Shown one piece after another: positions 26,360-35,662 of a stretch of 64,000 bases of DNA. The position numbers and the translations under genes were made by a program. Position 1 is the first letter of the stretch; each line of letters starts with the position of its first letter. The notes beneath the pieces are model-generated. The model worked only from the letters and a program-made list of their open reading frames with translations. It was not told the origin of the DNA and ran no database searches. Source of the stretch: Halomicrobium urmianum (GTDB lineage: Archaea; Halobacteriota; Halobacteria; Halobacteriales; Haloarculaceae). The stretch covers positions 186,001 through 250,000 of the forward strand of contig NZ_CP084091.1 in the NCBI RefSeq assembly GCF_020217425.1. Direction: 5' to 3'.

Positions 26360-28579
26360 ATGCTCGAACAAAACCTTACTGTCAAGAAAGCGTATACGAC
26401 TGATACAGGTCGAGGTATCGCCCGGATGGGCCCGGGACTCCTCGAGTATCTCGACATCGACCCGGGAGATCCTGTAACGATCGAGGGAGATCGGATGACG
26501 GCAGCGACGGTTTGGCGAACGGACCAAGAGGATTGGGACCAGTCGAGTATCTTTCTCGACTCGTACCTTCGTGCCAACGCCGGCGTCGACCTCGGCGGTA
26601 CTGTTACCGTCAGAAAGGCGGAGACACGAGACGCCCAACGAGCCGTCCTGGCACCGATGGAGGAGCCCAACAACCAGCTAACGCACTCTGTTGTCTCAGC
26701 CCTTCGACAGGGGCTTATTCAACGACCTGTTCGAGAAGGGGACCGCGTCCCAGTGCCAATTTCGAACCTCGACTGGTCGATAGGATCCACAGACGATATC
26801 GCAGTGTTCGTGGCGACGGCCGTCGAACCGGACGGTATCACGAGGATCGGACCGGAGACGCAACTCGAGTTCGTCGAAGAGCCTCATTCGGTAGAGGGCT
26901 CCGCAGACGACGGCCCATCGTACGAAACGATCGGTGGCCTCGACGACCAGCTCGACCGGGTCCGCGAGATGATCGAACTACCGCTCGACCACCCTTCCGT
27001 GTTCGAGCAGCTCGGGATCGAGCCGCCGAAGGGTGTTATCTTCTATGGACCGCCCGGAACGGGGAAAACGTTCGTCGCGAAGGCCGTCGCCAGCGAGGTC
27101 GACGCCGAGTTCCTGTCTATCGCTGGTCCGGAGATCGTCTCGAAGTACTACGGCGAGTCGGAGGAGGCACTACGAGAGACATTCGAGGAAGCGACGGAGA
27201 AGGCGCCTGCAATCGTCTTCATCGACGAACTCGACTCGATCGCTCCGAAGCGCGACGAGACTGACGGTGAACTCGAACAGCGAGTCGTGGCGCAGCTCCT
27301 GACGCTCCTCGACGGCCTCGAAGAGCGGAACGAAGTCGTCGTCATCGGTGCGACGAACCAGGTCGACGCAGTCGATCCGGCGTTGCGTCGCCCGGGTCGC
27401 TTCGACCGTGAGGTCGAGTTCGGCGTCCCCGACGACGGCGAACGTGCCGAGATACTTGGAATCCATACCCGCGATATGCCGCTCGACGAAACCGTCGACG
27501 TCGAACAAATCGCGGATCACGCCGAGGGGTTTGTCGGTGCAGACCTGGAGGCGGTCGCAACGGAAGCCGCGATGCACTCGCTCCGGCGGAACCTCCCGGA
27601 GATGGACCTCGACAGCGACGAACTCCCCGAGTCGTTCGTCGACGGACTCAAAGTCACGCGAGACGACTTCGAGGACGTCGTCGACGAGGTCGAACCGTCG
27701 GCGCTACGCGAGTTGAACGCCGAGGTTCCCGAAGTTCACTGGCAGGACGTCGGCGGTCTCGACGACGCGAAGCAGGAGCTCCGAGAGAGCATCGTCTGGC
27801 CGGTCCAGTCGCCGGAGAAGTTCGATCGACTCGGTATCGAGCCGCCGTCCGGCGTTCTCCTCTACGGACCGCCCGGAACGGGGAAGACGCTGCTGGCGAA
27901 GGCCGTCGCGACGGAGTCGAACACGAACTTCGTTCCCGTGAACGGCCCGGAGGTGCTCTCGAAGTGGGTGGGGGAGTCAGAAGAGGCTATCCGGGAGCTA
28001 TTCGAGCAGGCACGTGAGACTGCGCCCACCGTTCTCTTCTTCGACGAGCTGGAGAGCCTGGCAGGAAGCCGCTCCGGAGCCGCTGCGGGCGAAGGTACCG
28101 AGCGAGTAGTCAATCAGCTGCTGACCGAACTGGACGGGCTTCAGACGCTGGAAGACGTCGTCGTCATCGGCGCGACGAATCGGCCCGACATCCTCGATCC
28201 GGCAGTGCTTCGTGCTGGCCGATTCGATCGACTCGTCCACGTCGGTCCGCCGGACTTCGACGCCCGGGAGCAGATCCTCCGCGTTCACACTGACGGGATG
28301 CCGCTGGCCCCGGACGTGAGTCTCCGGGATGTGGCCGCCGCGACGGACGGATACGTCGGAAGCGACATCGAGGCGCTGGCCCGTGAAGCGGCGATCGAGG
28401 CGTTACGCGAGCGCAAGTCGGACCCAGTGGTCACCATGCGTCACTTCGAGGCCGCTATGGACGACATCAGTCCGACCATGACACCGGCGCTGGAATCACA
28501 CTACGAGCGGATCCGCGACGAGTTCGAGCGCGACGGAGCGATGAAGGACGAGAGCCATCGGTCGCGGGAATTCCGGTGA
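26360..28579 (+). CDS. Cdc48/VAT-type AAA ATPase
   Basis: 739 residues, full family length. An N-domain (residues 1-180, double-psi barrel start with [20 protein letters not shown]) precedes two AAA modules. D1: Walker A GPPGTGKT near 231, Walker [12 protein letters not shown] near 285, arginine-finger region [10 protein letters not shown]2: GPPGTGKT near 503, [11 protein letters not shown] near 558, RAGRFDRLV. It is a hexameric unfoldase feeding the proteasome or remodelling complexes. Several paralogues are usual in haloarchaea; the N-domain of this one is divergent (short QDWDQ-type insertions), suggesting a specialised copy. Monocistronic. Confidence 0.92.
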   Translation: MLEQNLTVKKAYTTDTGRGIARMGPGLLEYLDIDPGDPVTIEGDRMTAATVWRTDQEDWDQSSIFLDSYLRANAGVDLGGTVTVRKAETRDAQRAVLAPMEEPNNQLTHSVVSALRQGLIQRPVREGDRVPVPISNLDWSIGSTDDIAVFVATAVEPDGITRIGPETQLEFVEEPHSVEGSADDGPSYETIGGLDDQLDRVREMIELPLDHPSVFEQLGIEPPKGVIFYGPPGTGKTFVAKAVASEVDAEFLSIAGPEIVSKYYGESEEALRETFEEATEKAPAIVFIDELDSIAPKRDETDGELEQRVVAQLLTLLDGLEERNEVVVIGATNQVDAVDPALRRPGRFDREVEFGVPDDGERAEILGIHTRDMPLDETVDVEQIADHAEGFVGADLEAVATEAAMHSLRRNLPEMDLDSDELPESFVDGLKVTRDDFEDVVDEVEPSALRELNAEVPEVHWQDVGGLDDAKQELRESIVWPVQSPEKFDRLGIEPPSGVLLYGPPGTGKTLLAKAVATESNTNFVPVNGPEVLSKWVGESEEAIRELFEQARETAPTVLFFDELESLAGSRSGAAAGEGTERVVNQLLTELDGLQTLEDVVVIGATNRPDILDPAVLRAGRFDRLVHVGPPDFDAREQILRVHTDGMPLAPDVSLRDVAAATDGYVGSDIEALAREAAIEALRERKSDPVVTMRHFEAAMDDISPTMTPALESHYERIRDEFERDGAMKDESHRSREFR

Positions 28580-28655
28580 TACCCGCCGAATTCTCGGGGG
28601 ATGACGATCGAGCGTGCGTCGTGACGGGGTTGCGATAGCCCGCGAGCGGTTAGAG

Positions 28656-28769
28656 TTACTTGAGCGTGTAGCCACAGGCAGGACAGTTGCGCTCCGTGTC
28701 TTCGACGTCCAGCTCGGATTCGTTACCGGTCCAGCCGCAGTCAGGGCACTGCGAGATGTCGAAAGCCAT
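28656..28769 (-). CDS. 37-residue zinc-ribbon micro-protein
   Basis: MAFDISQCPDCGWTGNESEL followed by an acidic turn and RNCPACGYTLK. Two CPxCG knuckles bind one zinc ion. ATG start and TAA stop are clean. Function unknown; such single zinc-ribbon proteins are abundant in haloarchaea. Confidence 0.7.
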   Translation of the reverse strand: MAFDISQCPDCGWTGNESELDVEDTERNCPACGYTLK

Positions 28770-28909
28770 TCCCCACGAACGTACGCTTTCCAGACATATC
28801 CTCCTTTGCTAACTACTATGATAGGAACGAGGAGTGATCTCGCAAGTACCGTAGAACGGGGCGACGTGTCAACGCAATCGCTTTCCTCGCGCTGGCCGTA
28901 CGAAGTCCC

Positions 28910-29062
28910 GTGACGTTCAACAATGCCATCTACGACCGTGTGGTCTTCGTTGGGGGGAAGGCGTCGGGCATCGACTGCCCGGAGTGCGACTACGAGACGC
29001 GCGAAGCGGACATGGAGTCGCACTCGCTGTCACCGGTGATCTGCCCGAACTACGGTGCGCTC
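28910..29062 (+). pseudogene. 3'-truncated zinc-finger gene
   Basis: From the GTG at 28910: VTFNNAIYDRVVFVGGKASG, then IDCPECDYETREADMESHSL and SPVICPNYG. The first knuckle CPEC is intact; the second reads CPNY where a cysteine is expected. After GA the frame runs into the reverse complement of the truncated Nudix gene. The original C-terminus has been lost by a rearrangement near 29062. Confidence 0.55.
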
Positions 29063-29370
29063 CTGGCTTCCTCACGGCGGGTCAGCGCCTTGTCGCCGCT
29101 CGGACGGCACCGATATGCTGCACTGACGTTGCCGCGCTCGTCCCGATCGGGGTCGTCGTACAGTCCGACGAACCTCTCGACTTCGACGCCGAGTCCGACC
29201 TCCTCGCTGGCCTCGCGGACCCAGGCCGCTCTCGCTGTCTCCGTTCGTTCGACGTAGCCGCCCGGGAGGACCCACTGCCCCTCACAGGGAGGATGATCCC
29301 GTTCGAGCAGGACGACCTCGCCGTCGACGATGATCACGGCGTCAGCAGTGAGTGATCGACCTTCGGGCAT
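29050..29370 (-). pseudogene. Nudix hydrolase, 3'-truncated
   Basis: 106 residues from the ATG at 29370. The Nudix box is present: GGYVERTETARAAWVREASEEVG (GX5EX7REUXEEXGU). The protein ends EEARSAP directly at the scar with the convergent zinc-finger fragment, about 30-40 residues short of usual Nudix proteins, so the last strand and helix are missing. The catalytic box is intact and activity cannot be excluded. Typical substrates are nucleoside diphosphates linked to another moiety. Confidence 0.75.
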
Positions 29371-29521
29371 GTGTGGCCAGTCGAGTCCCCTCCACATAGA
29401 TCCGGCTCCTGATACACTGACCTGATTCGAGCGGCGCAGCGATTCACTGGTCGGCTGCCCGAACGGCCGGCAATCGTATCGAAATGGCAATTCATTTCTC
29501 TCGGCCGCAAGAGACCGACCC

Positions 29522-30673
29522 ATGGAGGTTACTGATGTTGAGACGTACGTGGTCGATGCCGACTGGCGCAACTGGTTCTTCGTCCGGGTGAAGACCGACG
29601 AGGGCATTACCGGCGTCGGCGAGGCGCTCAGCGGCGAGGGACTGACCGCCGCGCTCGAGGCGACCGCCGAGGCCCACAAGCACTACGTCATCGGTGAAGA
29701 CCCGCTCAACCGCAAGAAGATCAACCGCCGACTGACCCGGTATCCGTTCGCCTGGCGCGCCGGCAAGCTCATCAACGCCGTCGCAGCCGCCGTCGACATC
29801 GCGCTGTGGGACATCGCCGGCAAGTACCATGACGAGCCCGTCTGGAAGCTGCTGGGCGGCAAGGTCCACGACGAGATCCCCGTCTACGCCAATGGCTGGC
29901 ACATCGGCGAGCGGACGCCCGAGAACTACGCTCACCACGCCGAGAAGGCCGTCGAAGAGCAGGAGTACCCGGCGCTGAAGTGCGACCCCTTCGCCCACTA
30001 CGAGCACTCGCTGACCGACGACCAGATCCAGGAGGTCGCCGACCTGCTGGAGGCCGTCCGCGATGCCGTCGGCTGGGACGTCGGTATCGCGCTGGACTGC
30101 CACGGCCGGTTCACCCGCCGCGGCGCCATCGAGGTCGCGAACGCCCTCGAAGAGTACGACATCATGTTCCTCGAGGAGCCGGTCGAGCTCGAGGACCGCG
30201 AGGTCATGGCCGAGGTTACTCGACAGGTGGACATGCCCGTCGCGACGGGCGAACGCATCTACAACAACGAGACGATGGCCGACGTCATCCGCGAGCAGGC
30301 CTGCGACATCATCCAGCCCGACGTCACTAACTACGGCAGCCTCGCCGAGGTCCAGCACGCGGCGGCGATGGCCAAGAACCGCTACATGACGATTGCGCCG
30401 CACAACCCCAACGCCGGCGTCTCGACGGCCGCGTCGCTGCACCTCTGTGCCGGCCTCGAGAACCTCGAGGTCCTCGAGCACATGAGCCGCGACGTGCCGT
30501 GGGGCGACGAGATCGTCGAGACGAGCTGGGAGGTCTCCGACGGCGCCATCGAGGTGCCCGACGAGCCCGGTCTCGGCGTCGAGTTCGATCCCGACGCCGC
30601 CCGCGACCACCCCGGCGAGCCCAAGGACAGCCACAGCCTCTTCGACGAGGAAGGCGCACTCAAGCGGCCCTGA
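29522..30673 (+). CDS. Enolase-superfamily sugar-acid dehydratase
   Basis: 383 residues. A capping domain (ETYVVDADWRNWFFVRVKTD, EGITGVGEA) leads into a barrel with KCDPF (about 155), metal ligands Asp in GIALDCHGRF, Glu in FLEEPVE and Glu in VATGERIY, and a His in IAPHNPN. These match the mandelate racemase/muconate lactonising branch, closest to galactonate- or gluconate-type dehydratases that form 2-keto-3-deoxy acids. Substrate cannot be told from sequence. GC3 is extremely high. An MFS transporter follows 140 bp downstream on the same strand and may import the substrate. Confidence 0.88.
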   Translation: MEVTDVETYVVDADWRNWFFVRVKTDEGITGVGEALSGEGLTAALEATAEAHKHYVIGEDPLNRKKINRRLTRYPFAWRAGKLINAVAAAVDIALWDIAGKYHDEPVWKLLGGKVHDEIPVYANGWHIGERTPENYAHHAEKAVEEQEYPALKCDPFAHYEHSLTDDQIQEVADLLEAVRDAVGWDVGIALDCHGRFTRRGAIEVANALEEYDIMFLEEPVELEDREVMAEVTRQVDMPVATGERIYNNETMADVIREQACDIIQPDVTNYGSLAEVQHAAAMAKNRYMTIAPHNPNAGVSTAASLHLCAGLENLEVLEHMSRDVPWGDEIVETSWEVSDGAIEVPDEPGLGVEFDPDAARDHPGEPKDSHSLFDEEGALKRP

Positions 30674-30813
30674 AACCCTCCCTCTAATCTTACCGCTGTT
30701 CGTTCGACACACTCCGATCAGGTCGCCGGATCGGCCTGGATGCGCTACGATCCAGTCAGTGGCATCTTTCTACCTTGCAAACTGTTTAGTCACCGCCAAA
30801 GCGATCGACTCAC

Positions 30814-32145
30814 ATGGCGAAACGACAGGCTGAGGCGGCAGGACCGCTCGACGCGTTTCGTCAATTCTTCGCCCTGCAGCGAGACGTGTTAGTGCTCTCG
30901 CTGGCGATGTTCGCATTCAGTCTGGGATTCCAGATGACCAGCCGGTACCTGCCCGAATACATCGTCGCCCTCGGTGCGTCTGGATTCGTCGTCGGCCTGT
31001 TCGGGACGGTTGGAAACATTATCTCGGCAGTGTATCCGTACCCCGGCGGAGCGGTGTCTGACCGCATCGGCTCGCGATACGCGCTCACGATCTTTGGACT
31101 GCTATCGACCGCTGGCTTTGGATTCTGGCTGCTCGCACCCATGATCGGGACGGTAGAACTCGCGGGTGTTGTTATCCAGCCGTGGATCTGGATCTTTGTC
31201 GGGCTCTTTCTGGCACAGGCATGGAAGTCGTTCGGGCTGGGGGCGACGTTTGCGGTCGTCAAGCAGGCGACCGATCCCTCACGGCTGGCGGCGGGCTTCG
31301 CCAGCACCGAGACGTTCCGGCGCACTGCGTTCCTGATCGGCCCGGTGCTGGCGGCTGTCCTCATCGGCTTCCACCCTGAGTTTACCGTCAGCTTCCAGTA
31401 CGTTCTCGGGGTCGCGGTCGTCTTCGGGGCCGTCGGTACCATCGTCCAGCACATCCTCTATGATGCCAGCGAGGACACTATCGGGGACTCTTTCGCTGGC
31501 CTCGACCAGATTCTGCGGGATCTCCGGGACATGCCCGAAGAACTCCGTCCGCTGCTCGTCGGCGATACGCTCGTTCGGTTCGCCAACGGCATGGTCTACG
31601 TGTTCTTTGTACTCGTGGTTACTCGCTTCCTCGGCGTCGGTCTGGAGACGACTGTGGGTGCCGGCGGATTCACCTATCCGCTCGACCTCTCGCCGGAGGC
31701 CTTTTTCGGCTATCTGCTCGGCGTCGAGATGTTGGTCGCGCTACTCGTAATGGCTCCCGCTGCGAAGGCCGCTGAGTCCGTTGGCCTCAAGCCCGTCGTT
31801 GCACTCGGATTTGCTGTCTACGCCATTTTCCCAATCGTGCTCATCAATACCCCGGAGAGTGCACTTGCTTTGATCCTCGTGTTTGCGTTCTCTGGGCTCC
31901 GCTTCGCGGGCCTTCCCTCGCACAAGGCACTGATCGTCGGCCCCGCCGAGCAGGATACCAGTGGACGTGTCACGGGCACATACTACCTACTCCGGAACAC
32001 GGTGGTCATCCCAAGCGCGGCAGTCGGCGGCTATCTCTGGGACTTCGTCAGTCCCGAGATCGCCTTCACGGTCGCCTCTGTCATTGGTCTCGTCGGTACC
32101 GGCTACTTCTTGTTCTTCGGCAAGGAGTTCGACGCGTACCGCTAA
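30814..32145 (+). CDS. MFS transporter
   Basis: 443 residues with about 12 hydrophobic segments. The loop 2-3 signature is GGAVSDRIGSRYAL, and the N-domain begins VLVLSLAMFAFSLGFQMTSR. A central cytoplasmic loop at about residues 215-245 (acidic) separates the halves. Substrate unknown; its position after the sugar-acid dehydratase suggests sugar-acid uptake, but a shared transcript is not certain given the 140-bp gap. Confidence 0.85.
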   Translation: MAKRQAEAAGPLDAFRQFFALQRDVLVLSLAMFAFSLGFQMTSRYLPEYIVALGASGFVVGLFGTVGNIISAVYPYPGGAVSDRIGSRYALTIFGLLSTAGFGFWLLAPMIGTVELAGVVIQPWIWIFVGLFLAQAWKSFGLGATFAVVKQATDPSRLAAGFASTETFRRTAFLIGPVLAAVLIGFHPEFTVSFQYVLGVAVVFGAVGTIVQHILYDASEDTIGDSFAGLDQILRDLRDMPEELRPLLVGDTLVRFANGMVYVFFVLVVTRFLGVGLETTVGAGGFTYPLDLSPEAFFGYLLGVEMLVALLVMAPAAKAAESVGLKPVVALGFAVYAIFPIVLINTPESALALILVFAFSGLRFAGLPSHKALIVGPAEQDTSGRVTGTYYLLRNTVVIPSAAVGGYLWDFVSPEIAFTVASVIGLVGTGYFLFFGKEFDAYR

Positions 32146-32312
32146 CCCACTTCGAATCGGGCTACAAGATACGCAGCCCTACTGACTTGGTGTTTCACCG
32201 AACCGGTCCCCCGGTAGAATACGAATTTCCAGATCTGCACCGAGAAGCGGACTCCCTGTAGAATGATCAATGTAGTAGATAGAGACAGTAGTTCTGTCAG
32301 CTGTGTCGCCTG

Positions 32313-32759
32313 TCAGGGTGCATCGCTGAACTCGTCGAATAGAGCAGTCACACGCTGTTCGATTTCAGTACGAATCTCACGCACTTGGTCGAGATCCTCT
32401 CCATCAGGATCATCCAGAGCCCAGTCGCGGATATCTACATCTTCTCCAACCTCGCCAACGTCAAGGGTCGAACAGCCCATCGTGGCAACGTAGTCGCAGG
32501 ACTGCAACTCCTCCAAGGAGATCTCTCGCGGTGTTCGATCGGAGAGGTTGAACCCGACTTCGTCCATTACCTCGATGACTTCATCGTGGACGTGGTCGGC
32601 TGGATGGGTCCCGCCGGTCAGAATCTCGACCTCGTCGCCGAGTCCCCGGCGATCCCGCTCGCGCTCGGCGAATGCGGTGGACATCTGGGAACGTCCGGCG
32701 TTCTGGACACACATGAAAGCGATGCGAATCGGGTCGGTTGCGTCAGTATCGGTGGACAT
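32313..32759 (-). CDS. arsC: Arsenate reductase, low-molecular-weight phosphatase type
   Basis: 148 residues. The P-loop FMCVQNAGRSQM (CX5R) is near residue 17. A second cysteine in ELQSCDYVATMGCSTL provides resolving thiols, and RDWALDDPDGEDL contains the DP general-acid region. It reduces arsenate to arsenite, which the adjacent Acr3 exports. The start lies 8 bp after the acr3 stop; third gene of the arsR-acr3-arsC operon. Confidence 0.9.
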   Translation of the reverse strand: MSTDTDATDPIRIAFMCVQNAGRSQMSTAFAERERDRRGLGDEVEILTGGTHPADHVHDEVIEVMDEVGFNLSDRTPREISLEELQSCDYVATMGCSTLDVGEVGEDVDIRDWALDDPDGEDLDQVREIRTEIEQRVTALFDEFSDAP

Positions 32760-32767
32760 GGTTTGAC

Positions 32768-33928
32768 TTAGTCGTCAGTCGTCGTTTCGCGTGCGGTCAC
32801 GTCAGGACTCGCTGCTCCGTCGCTGCCCCAGTCGAATCGCTGCTGGAAGTACAGTGCTACGTTGACCAGCGCCAGGAGGACGGGCACTTCTATGAGCGGA
32901 CCCACGACGGTGGCGAACGCGACGCCAGAGCCGACGCCGAACACCGCGACCGCCACGGCGATGGCCAGCTCGAAGTTGTTCGACGCCGCGGTGAAGCCGA
33001 TGGCGGTCGTCGTCGAGTAGTCCGCGCCGATCCCCCGGCCCATCCCGAAGCTCACCAGGAACATCACAACGAAGTAGATCGTCAGCGGGACGGCGATCAG
33101 CAGGACGTCGGCCGGCGACGCGACGATGGTCTCGCCCTGGGTGGCGAACATCACGATCACCGTGAACAGCAGCGCGACCAGCGTCAGTGGATCGATCTTC
33201 GGGACGAACGCCTCCTCGTACCAGTCTTCACCCTTGACGCGCGTCCCGACGTACCGGGTCAGGAAGCCGCCCGCGAAGGGGATGCCGAGGAAGATGACGA
33301 TGGCCTCGAACACCTGCGTCGGAGTGACATCGAACGTCGTGATACCCGCGACGAGCGACTCCATCCCCAGCAGCGGCGGCAGGAACAGTGCGAAGAACCA
33401 GACGTACACCCCGTAGGTGACGATCTGGAAGAGGCTGTTGAACGCCACGAGGCCGGTCACGTACTCCGTCGACCCCTCCGCCAGTTCGTTCCAGACCAGC
33501 ACCATCGCGATGCACCGCGCCATCCCGATGAACACCAGCCCGAGGAAGTACTCGGGGCGCGCCGGCAGGCCGGGCACGAGCCCGCTGAAGAACACGACCG
33601 CCAGCCCGAACATCAGCGTCGGACCGATCAGCCAGTTCTGGACGAGGCTCAGTCCGAGCACTCGCCAGTTGCTGAATACCGTTGGCAGCCGGGAGTAGTC
33701 GGCCTTCGCCAGCGGCGGGTACATCATCAGGATCAGGCCAATCTCCACGAGGTGCAGGTTCTGAATCGGCTGCGTTACCGACGGGGCAACGAAGCCGAGG
33801 CCGACTCCGACTGCCATCGCAGCGAAGATCCAGACAGTGAGATACTTGTCCAAGAAATCCATCGACCGCGGATCGCCACAGCTGTCACAGTCACAGTTCG
33901 GGCCGTGTTCGTGCGCGACGTTACTCAT
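32768..33928 (-). CDS. acr3: ACR3-type arsenite efflux permease
   Basis: 386 residues from the ATG at 33928, which overlaps the arsR stop by 8 bp; longer frames upstream overlap arsR. A Cys-rich N-terminus (CDCDSCGDP) precedes ten membrane helices. The Acr3 motif GMARCIAMVLVWNELAEGS carries the conserved cysteine (about residue 145) and GFTAASNNFELAIAVAVAVF carries the conserved late helix. Secondary carrier that exports arsenite. A long plus-strand frame over it is antisense. Confidence 0.93.
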   Translation of the reverse strand: MSNVAHEHGPNCDCDSCGDPRSMDFLDKYLTVWIFAAMAVGVGLGFVAPSVTQPIQNLHLVEIGLILMMYPPLAKADYSRLPTVFSNWRVLGLSLVQNWLIGPTLMFGLAVVFFSGLVPGLPARPEYFLGLVFIGMARCIAMVLVWNELAEGSTEYVTGLVAFNSLFQIVTYGVYVWFFALFLPPLLGMESLVAGITTFDVTPTQVFEAIVIFLGIPFAGGFLTRYVGTRVKGEDWYEEAFVPKIDPLTLVALLFTVIVMFATQGETIVASPADVLLIAVPLTIYFVVMFLVSFGMGRGIGADYSTTTAIGFTAASNNFELAIAVAVAVFGVGSGVAFATVVGPLIEVPVLLALVNVALYFQQRFDWGSDGAASPDVTARETTTDD

Positions 33929-34316
33929 CGGTGGGCTCCCTCTGATCGACTGTCTCGAAGAGCGTCTCGGCGAGAGCAGTAGCCTCGTAATATCGCCAGT
34001 TACCGTCCTTTCGGCGAGCGACGAGCCCCGCGTCGACGAGATCTGACAGCGCGTGACTGACGGCACTCTCACTGACGTCCACGAGCGGTTCGAGTTCACA
34101 GACGCACAGTTCCTCGTCTGTCACAGCGAGTACCCGAGCGAGGCGATAGCGCGTCTCGTTGCCGAGGACTGCAAAGACGGGACGGGTACTGTCGTCGTTG
34201 AAAGCCGTCTCTGCCAATGTGCGGAGTTCGTCCAGTCGTTGCTCGACGTCCTCCTCACAGCAGTTGTCGAGTTCGTCAGCGAGCAACCGACGAATTCGGG
34301 TAGACGATCCTGCCAT
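33921..34316 (-). CDS. arsR: ArsR-family metalloregulator
   Basis: 131 residues. Winged helix with VFAVLGNETRYRLARVL, the ELCVCELEPLV sensor helix (CxC in place of the ArsR CVC motif) and VSESAVSHALSDLVDAGLVA as recognition helix. A CC pair at about residue 20 (DNCCEED) may be the third arsenic ligand. It represses the operon until arsenite binds. A near-perfect 14-bp inverted repeat lies just upstream. Confidence 0.92.
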   Translation of the reverse strand: MAGSSTRIRRLLADELDNCCEEDVEQRLDELRTLAETAFNDDSTRPVFAVLGNETRYRLARVLAVTDEELCVCELEPLVDVSESAVSHALSDLVDAGLVARRKDGNWRYYEATALAETLFETVDQREPTDE

Positions 34317-34332
34317 CACGGCCTGATTGAAA

Positions 34333-34366
34333 ACGGATTCAGATAGAACTTCCTATTTGAATCCGT
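34333..34366. promoter_or_regulatory. Probable ArsR operator
   Basis: ACGGATTCAGATAG (34333-34346) and CTATTTGAATCCGT (34353-34366) form a 13-of-14 inverted repeat with a 6-bp centre, 17 bp upstream of the arsR start. A third half-site-like word, GTTCAGATATAG, follows at 34367. Confidence 0.7.
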
Positions 34367-34425
34367 GTTCAGATATAGTTCGGTCGGAGCCATTGTACCA
34401 GTCCACGACGGATCGGAAGTTAACA

Positions 34426-34432
34426 CATATAT
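34426..34432 (+). promoter_or_regulatory. TATA box of the TFS-like gene
   Basis: CATATAT centred about 30 bp before the ATG at 34459, the spacing of a leaderless haloarchaeal transcript. Confidence 0.45.
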
Positions 34433-34458
34433 CCGACAGCTGTGTGATCGTACTTTAT

Positions 34459-34776
34459 ATGCAATTCTGTGACGAGTGTGGTTCGATGATGCACACGGAG
34501 GGCGACACGTGGGTGTGTCGCTCCTGTGAGAACGAGGAGCCGCGGGACTCGCAAGCAGAAGCGGCGATGACGACCCAGGATGGACAGCGTGACGACGGGG
34601 CACCCCCGGTGGCCGACGCGACCCAGGACTCCGCCGAGACGATGCAGGAGCCCTGTCCGGCAGACGACTGCGACAGCGATCGGGCCCACTACGAGATGAT
34701 ACCGAAGCCGGGCGGCTCCTACGAGGTCCGGTTGTTCACCTGCGTCGAATGCGGCCACAAGTGGCGCGAATCCTGA
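34459..34776 (+). CDS. TFS/RPB9-like zinc protein lacking the catalytic acids
   Basis: 105 residues from the ATG at 34459. The N-terminal ribbon is MQFCDECGSMMHTEGDTWVC with RSC after it; the C-terminal ribbon is CPADDC and TCVECGHKWRES. In transcript-cleavage factor TFS the C-terminal hairpin holds an RSADE-type tip that enters the polymerase active site. Here the corresponding stretch reads EMIPKPGGSYEVRLFTC, with no Asp-Glu pair. It should fold and bind RNA polymerase but not stimulate cleavage. It is divergent from the arsenic operon, and a regulatory or inhibitory paralogue is a fair inference. Confidence 0.8.
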   Translation: MQFCDECGSMMHTEGDTWVCRSCENEEPRDSQAEAAMTTQDGQRDDGAPPVADATQDSAETMQEPCPADDCDSDRAHYEMIPKPGGSYEVRLFTCVECGHKWRES

Positions 34777-35021
34777 CGGCGTATCTCGTAAACCCCGCCG
34801 CTTACACAGGCATAGACCGCCACATGAGGCTCAGAGAGAGCAGGCCGGAAGCCACTGCCCGCGGTAGCCGGTATTTCTACTCAGGGAAGTCGCATCGTCG
34901 TCGGGCTTTGCCCGACTGCCTGAGGGATCTTCGATGCCTCTCCGTTCATGGCGTGGAGGATGTCACACAGGATCCACTGGATGTGGAAACGTATACACCG
35001 TTCCGGCCGTGACCGATAGAT

Positions 35022-35531
35022 ATGGAGTTTTCTGTCGTTCTTGGAGACCTCGCTGAACAGTCTGCGGACGCCCTCATCTACGATGCCAAGACGGATCTCG
35101 AGATGGAGAGAGATATCGCCAGAACGCTCAGCCGCGAGGCCGGCGAGGCTATCGTTGAGGACGTGGCGTCGGAGGGACCAGTGGAACTCGGCCAAGTAGT
35201 CGTCACGGACGCCTACGAGCTCGACGCTGACTACGTGATTCACGCTGCCGCGATTCCGAGCCACGGGCAGGGGGAGCCCTCGACAGCGAGTATCCGGGCA
35301 GCAACCAAGAATGCGCTGCGACGTGCCGATACGCTCGACTGCGACTCCTGTGCGATGTCAGTTCTCGGGGTAGATACCGCTACACAGGACTTCAGGGATG
35401 GTGCCCAGGACATCTGTGAGACGATCCGCGAGTACGACCCATCACGACTCGAACGATGTGACGTGGTAGTCTCGAGTGAATCACAGTACGAATACGTAGC
35501 ACGAACGTCAGAATCTATTCGGTCCGCTTGA
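35022..35531 (+). CDS. Degenerate macrodomain protein
   Basis: 169 residues, clearly homologous to the macrodomain at 39302-39811 (FSVVLGDLAEQSADALIYDA against FEIIQGDIAEQSADALVNAA). The ADP-ribose pocket has been lost: NAAGT becomes YDAKT, the GSGVAGAL loop becomes ERDIARTL, and GTGAAGF becomes GVDTATQDF. The rest of the fold (VTDAYELDADYVIHAAAIP; SIRAATKNALRRAD) is kept. Binding of ADP-ribose is unlikely; the protein may have another ligand or act as a partner. Confidence 0.8.
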   Translation: MEFSVVLGDLAEQSADALIYDAKTDLEMERDIARTLSREAGEAIVEDVASEGPVELGQVVVTDAYELDADYVIHAAAIPSHGQGEPSTASIRAATKNALRRADTLDCDSCAMSVLGVDTATQDFRDGAQDICETIREYDPSRLERCDVVVSSESQYEYVARTSESIRSA

Positions 35532-35662
35532 GATCACCACTGGTTCACTCGGCTGTCAACGGTGAGAGGCCCTCTAACCGGCAGACAATCCTCCCCCATT
35601 TGAGCCATCGGTGCGAAGCCGAAAGCGTCCGCTTTTATCGCGGCCGCGGTGAATCCACGGTA

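Noticed and set aside
29492..30712. 406-codon minus-strand frame
   Set aside because: It mirrors the dehydratase gene, whose metal-binding motifs are complete; the antisense product is Val/Leu-rich without domain features.
32738..33982. 414-codon plus-strand frame
   Set aside because: Antisense to acr3; the Gln/Arg/His-rich product is typical of shadow translation.
34749..35012. 87-codon plus frame after the TFS-like gene
   Set aside because: No haloarchaeal codon bias; it overlaps the TFS end, and the antisense frame at 34881 is also a shadow.
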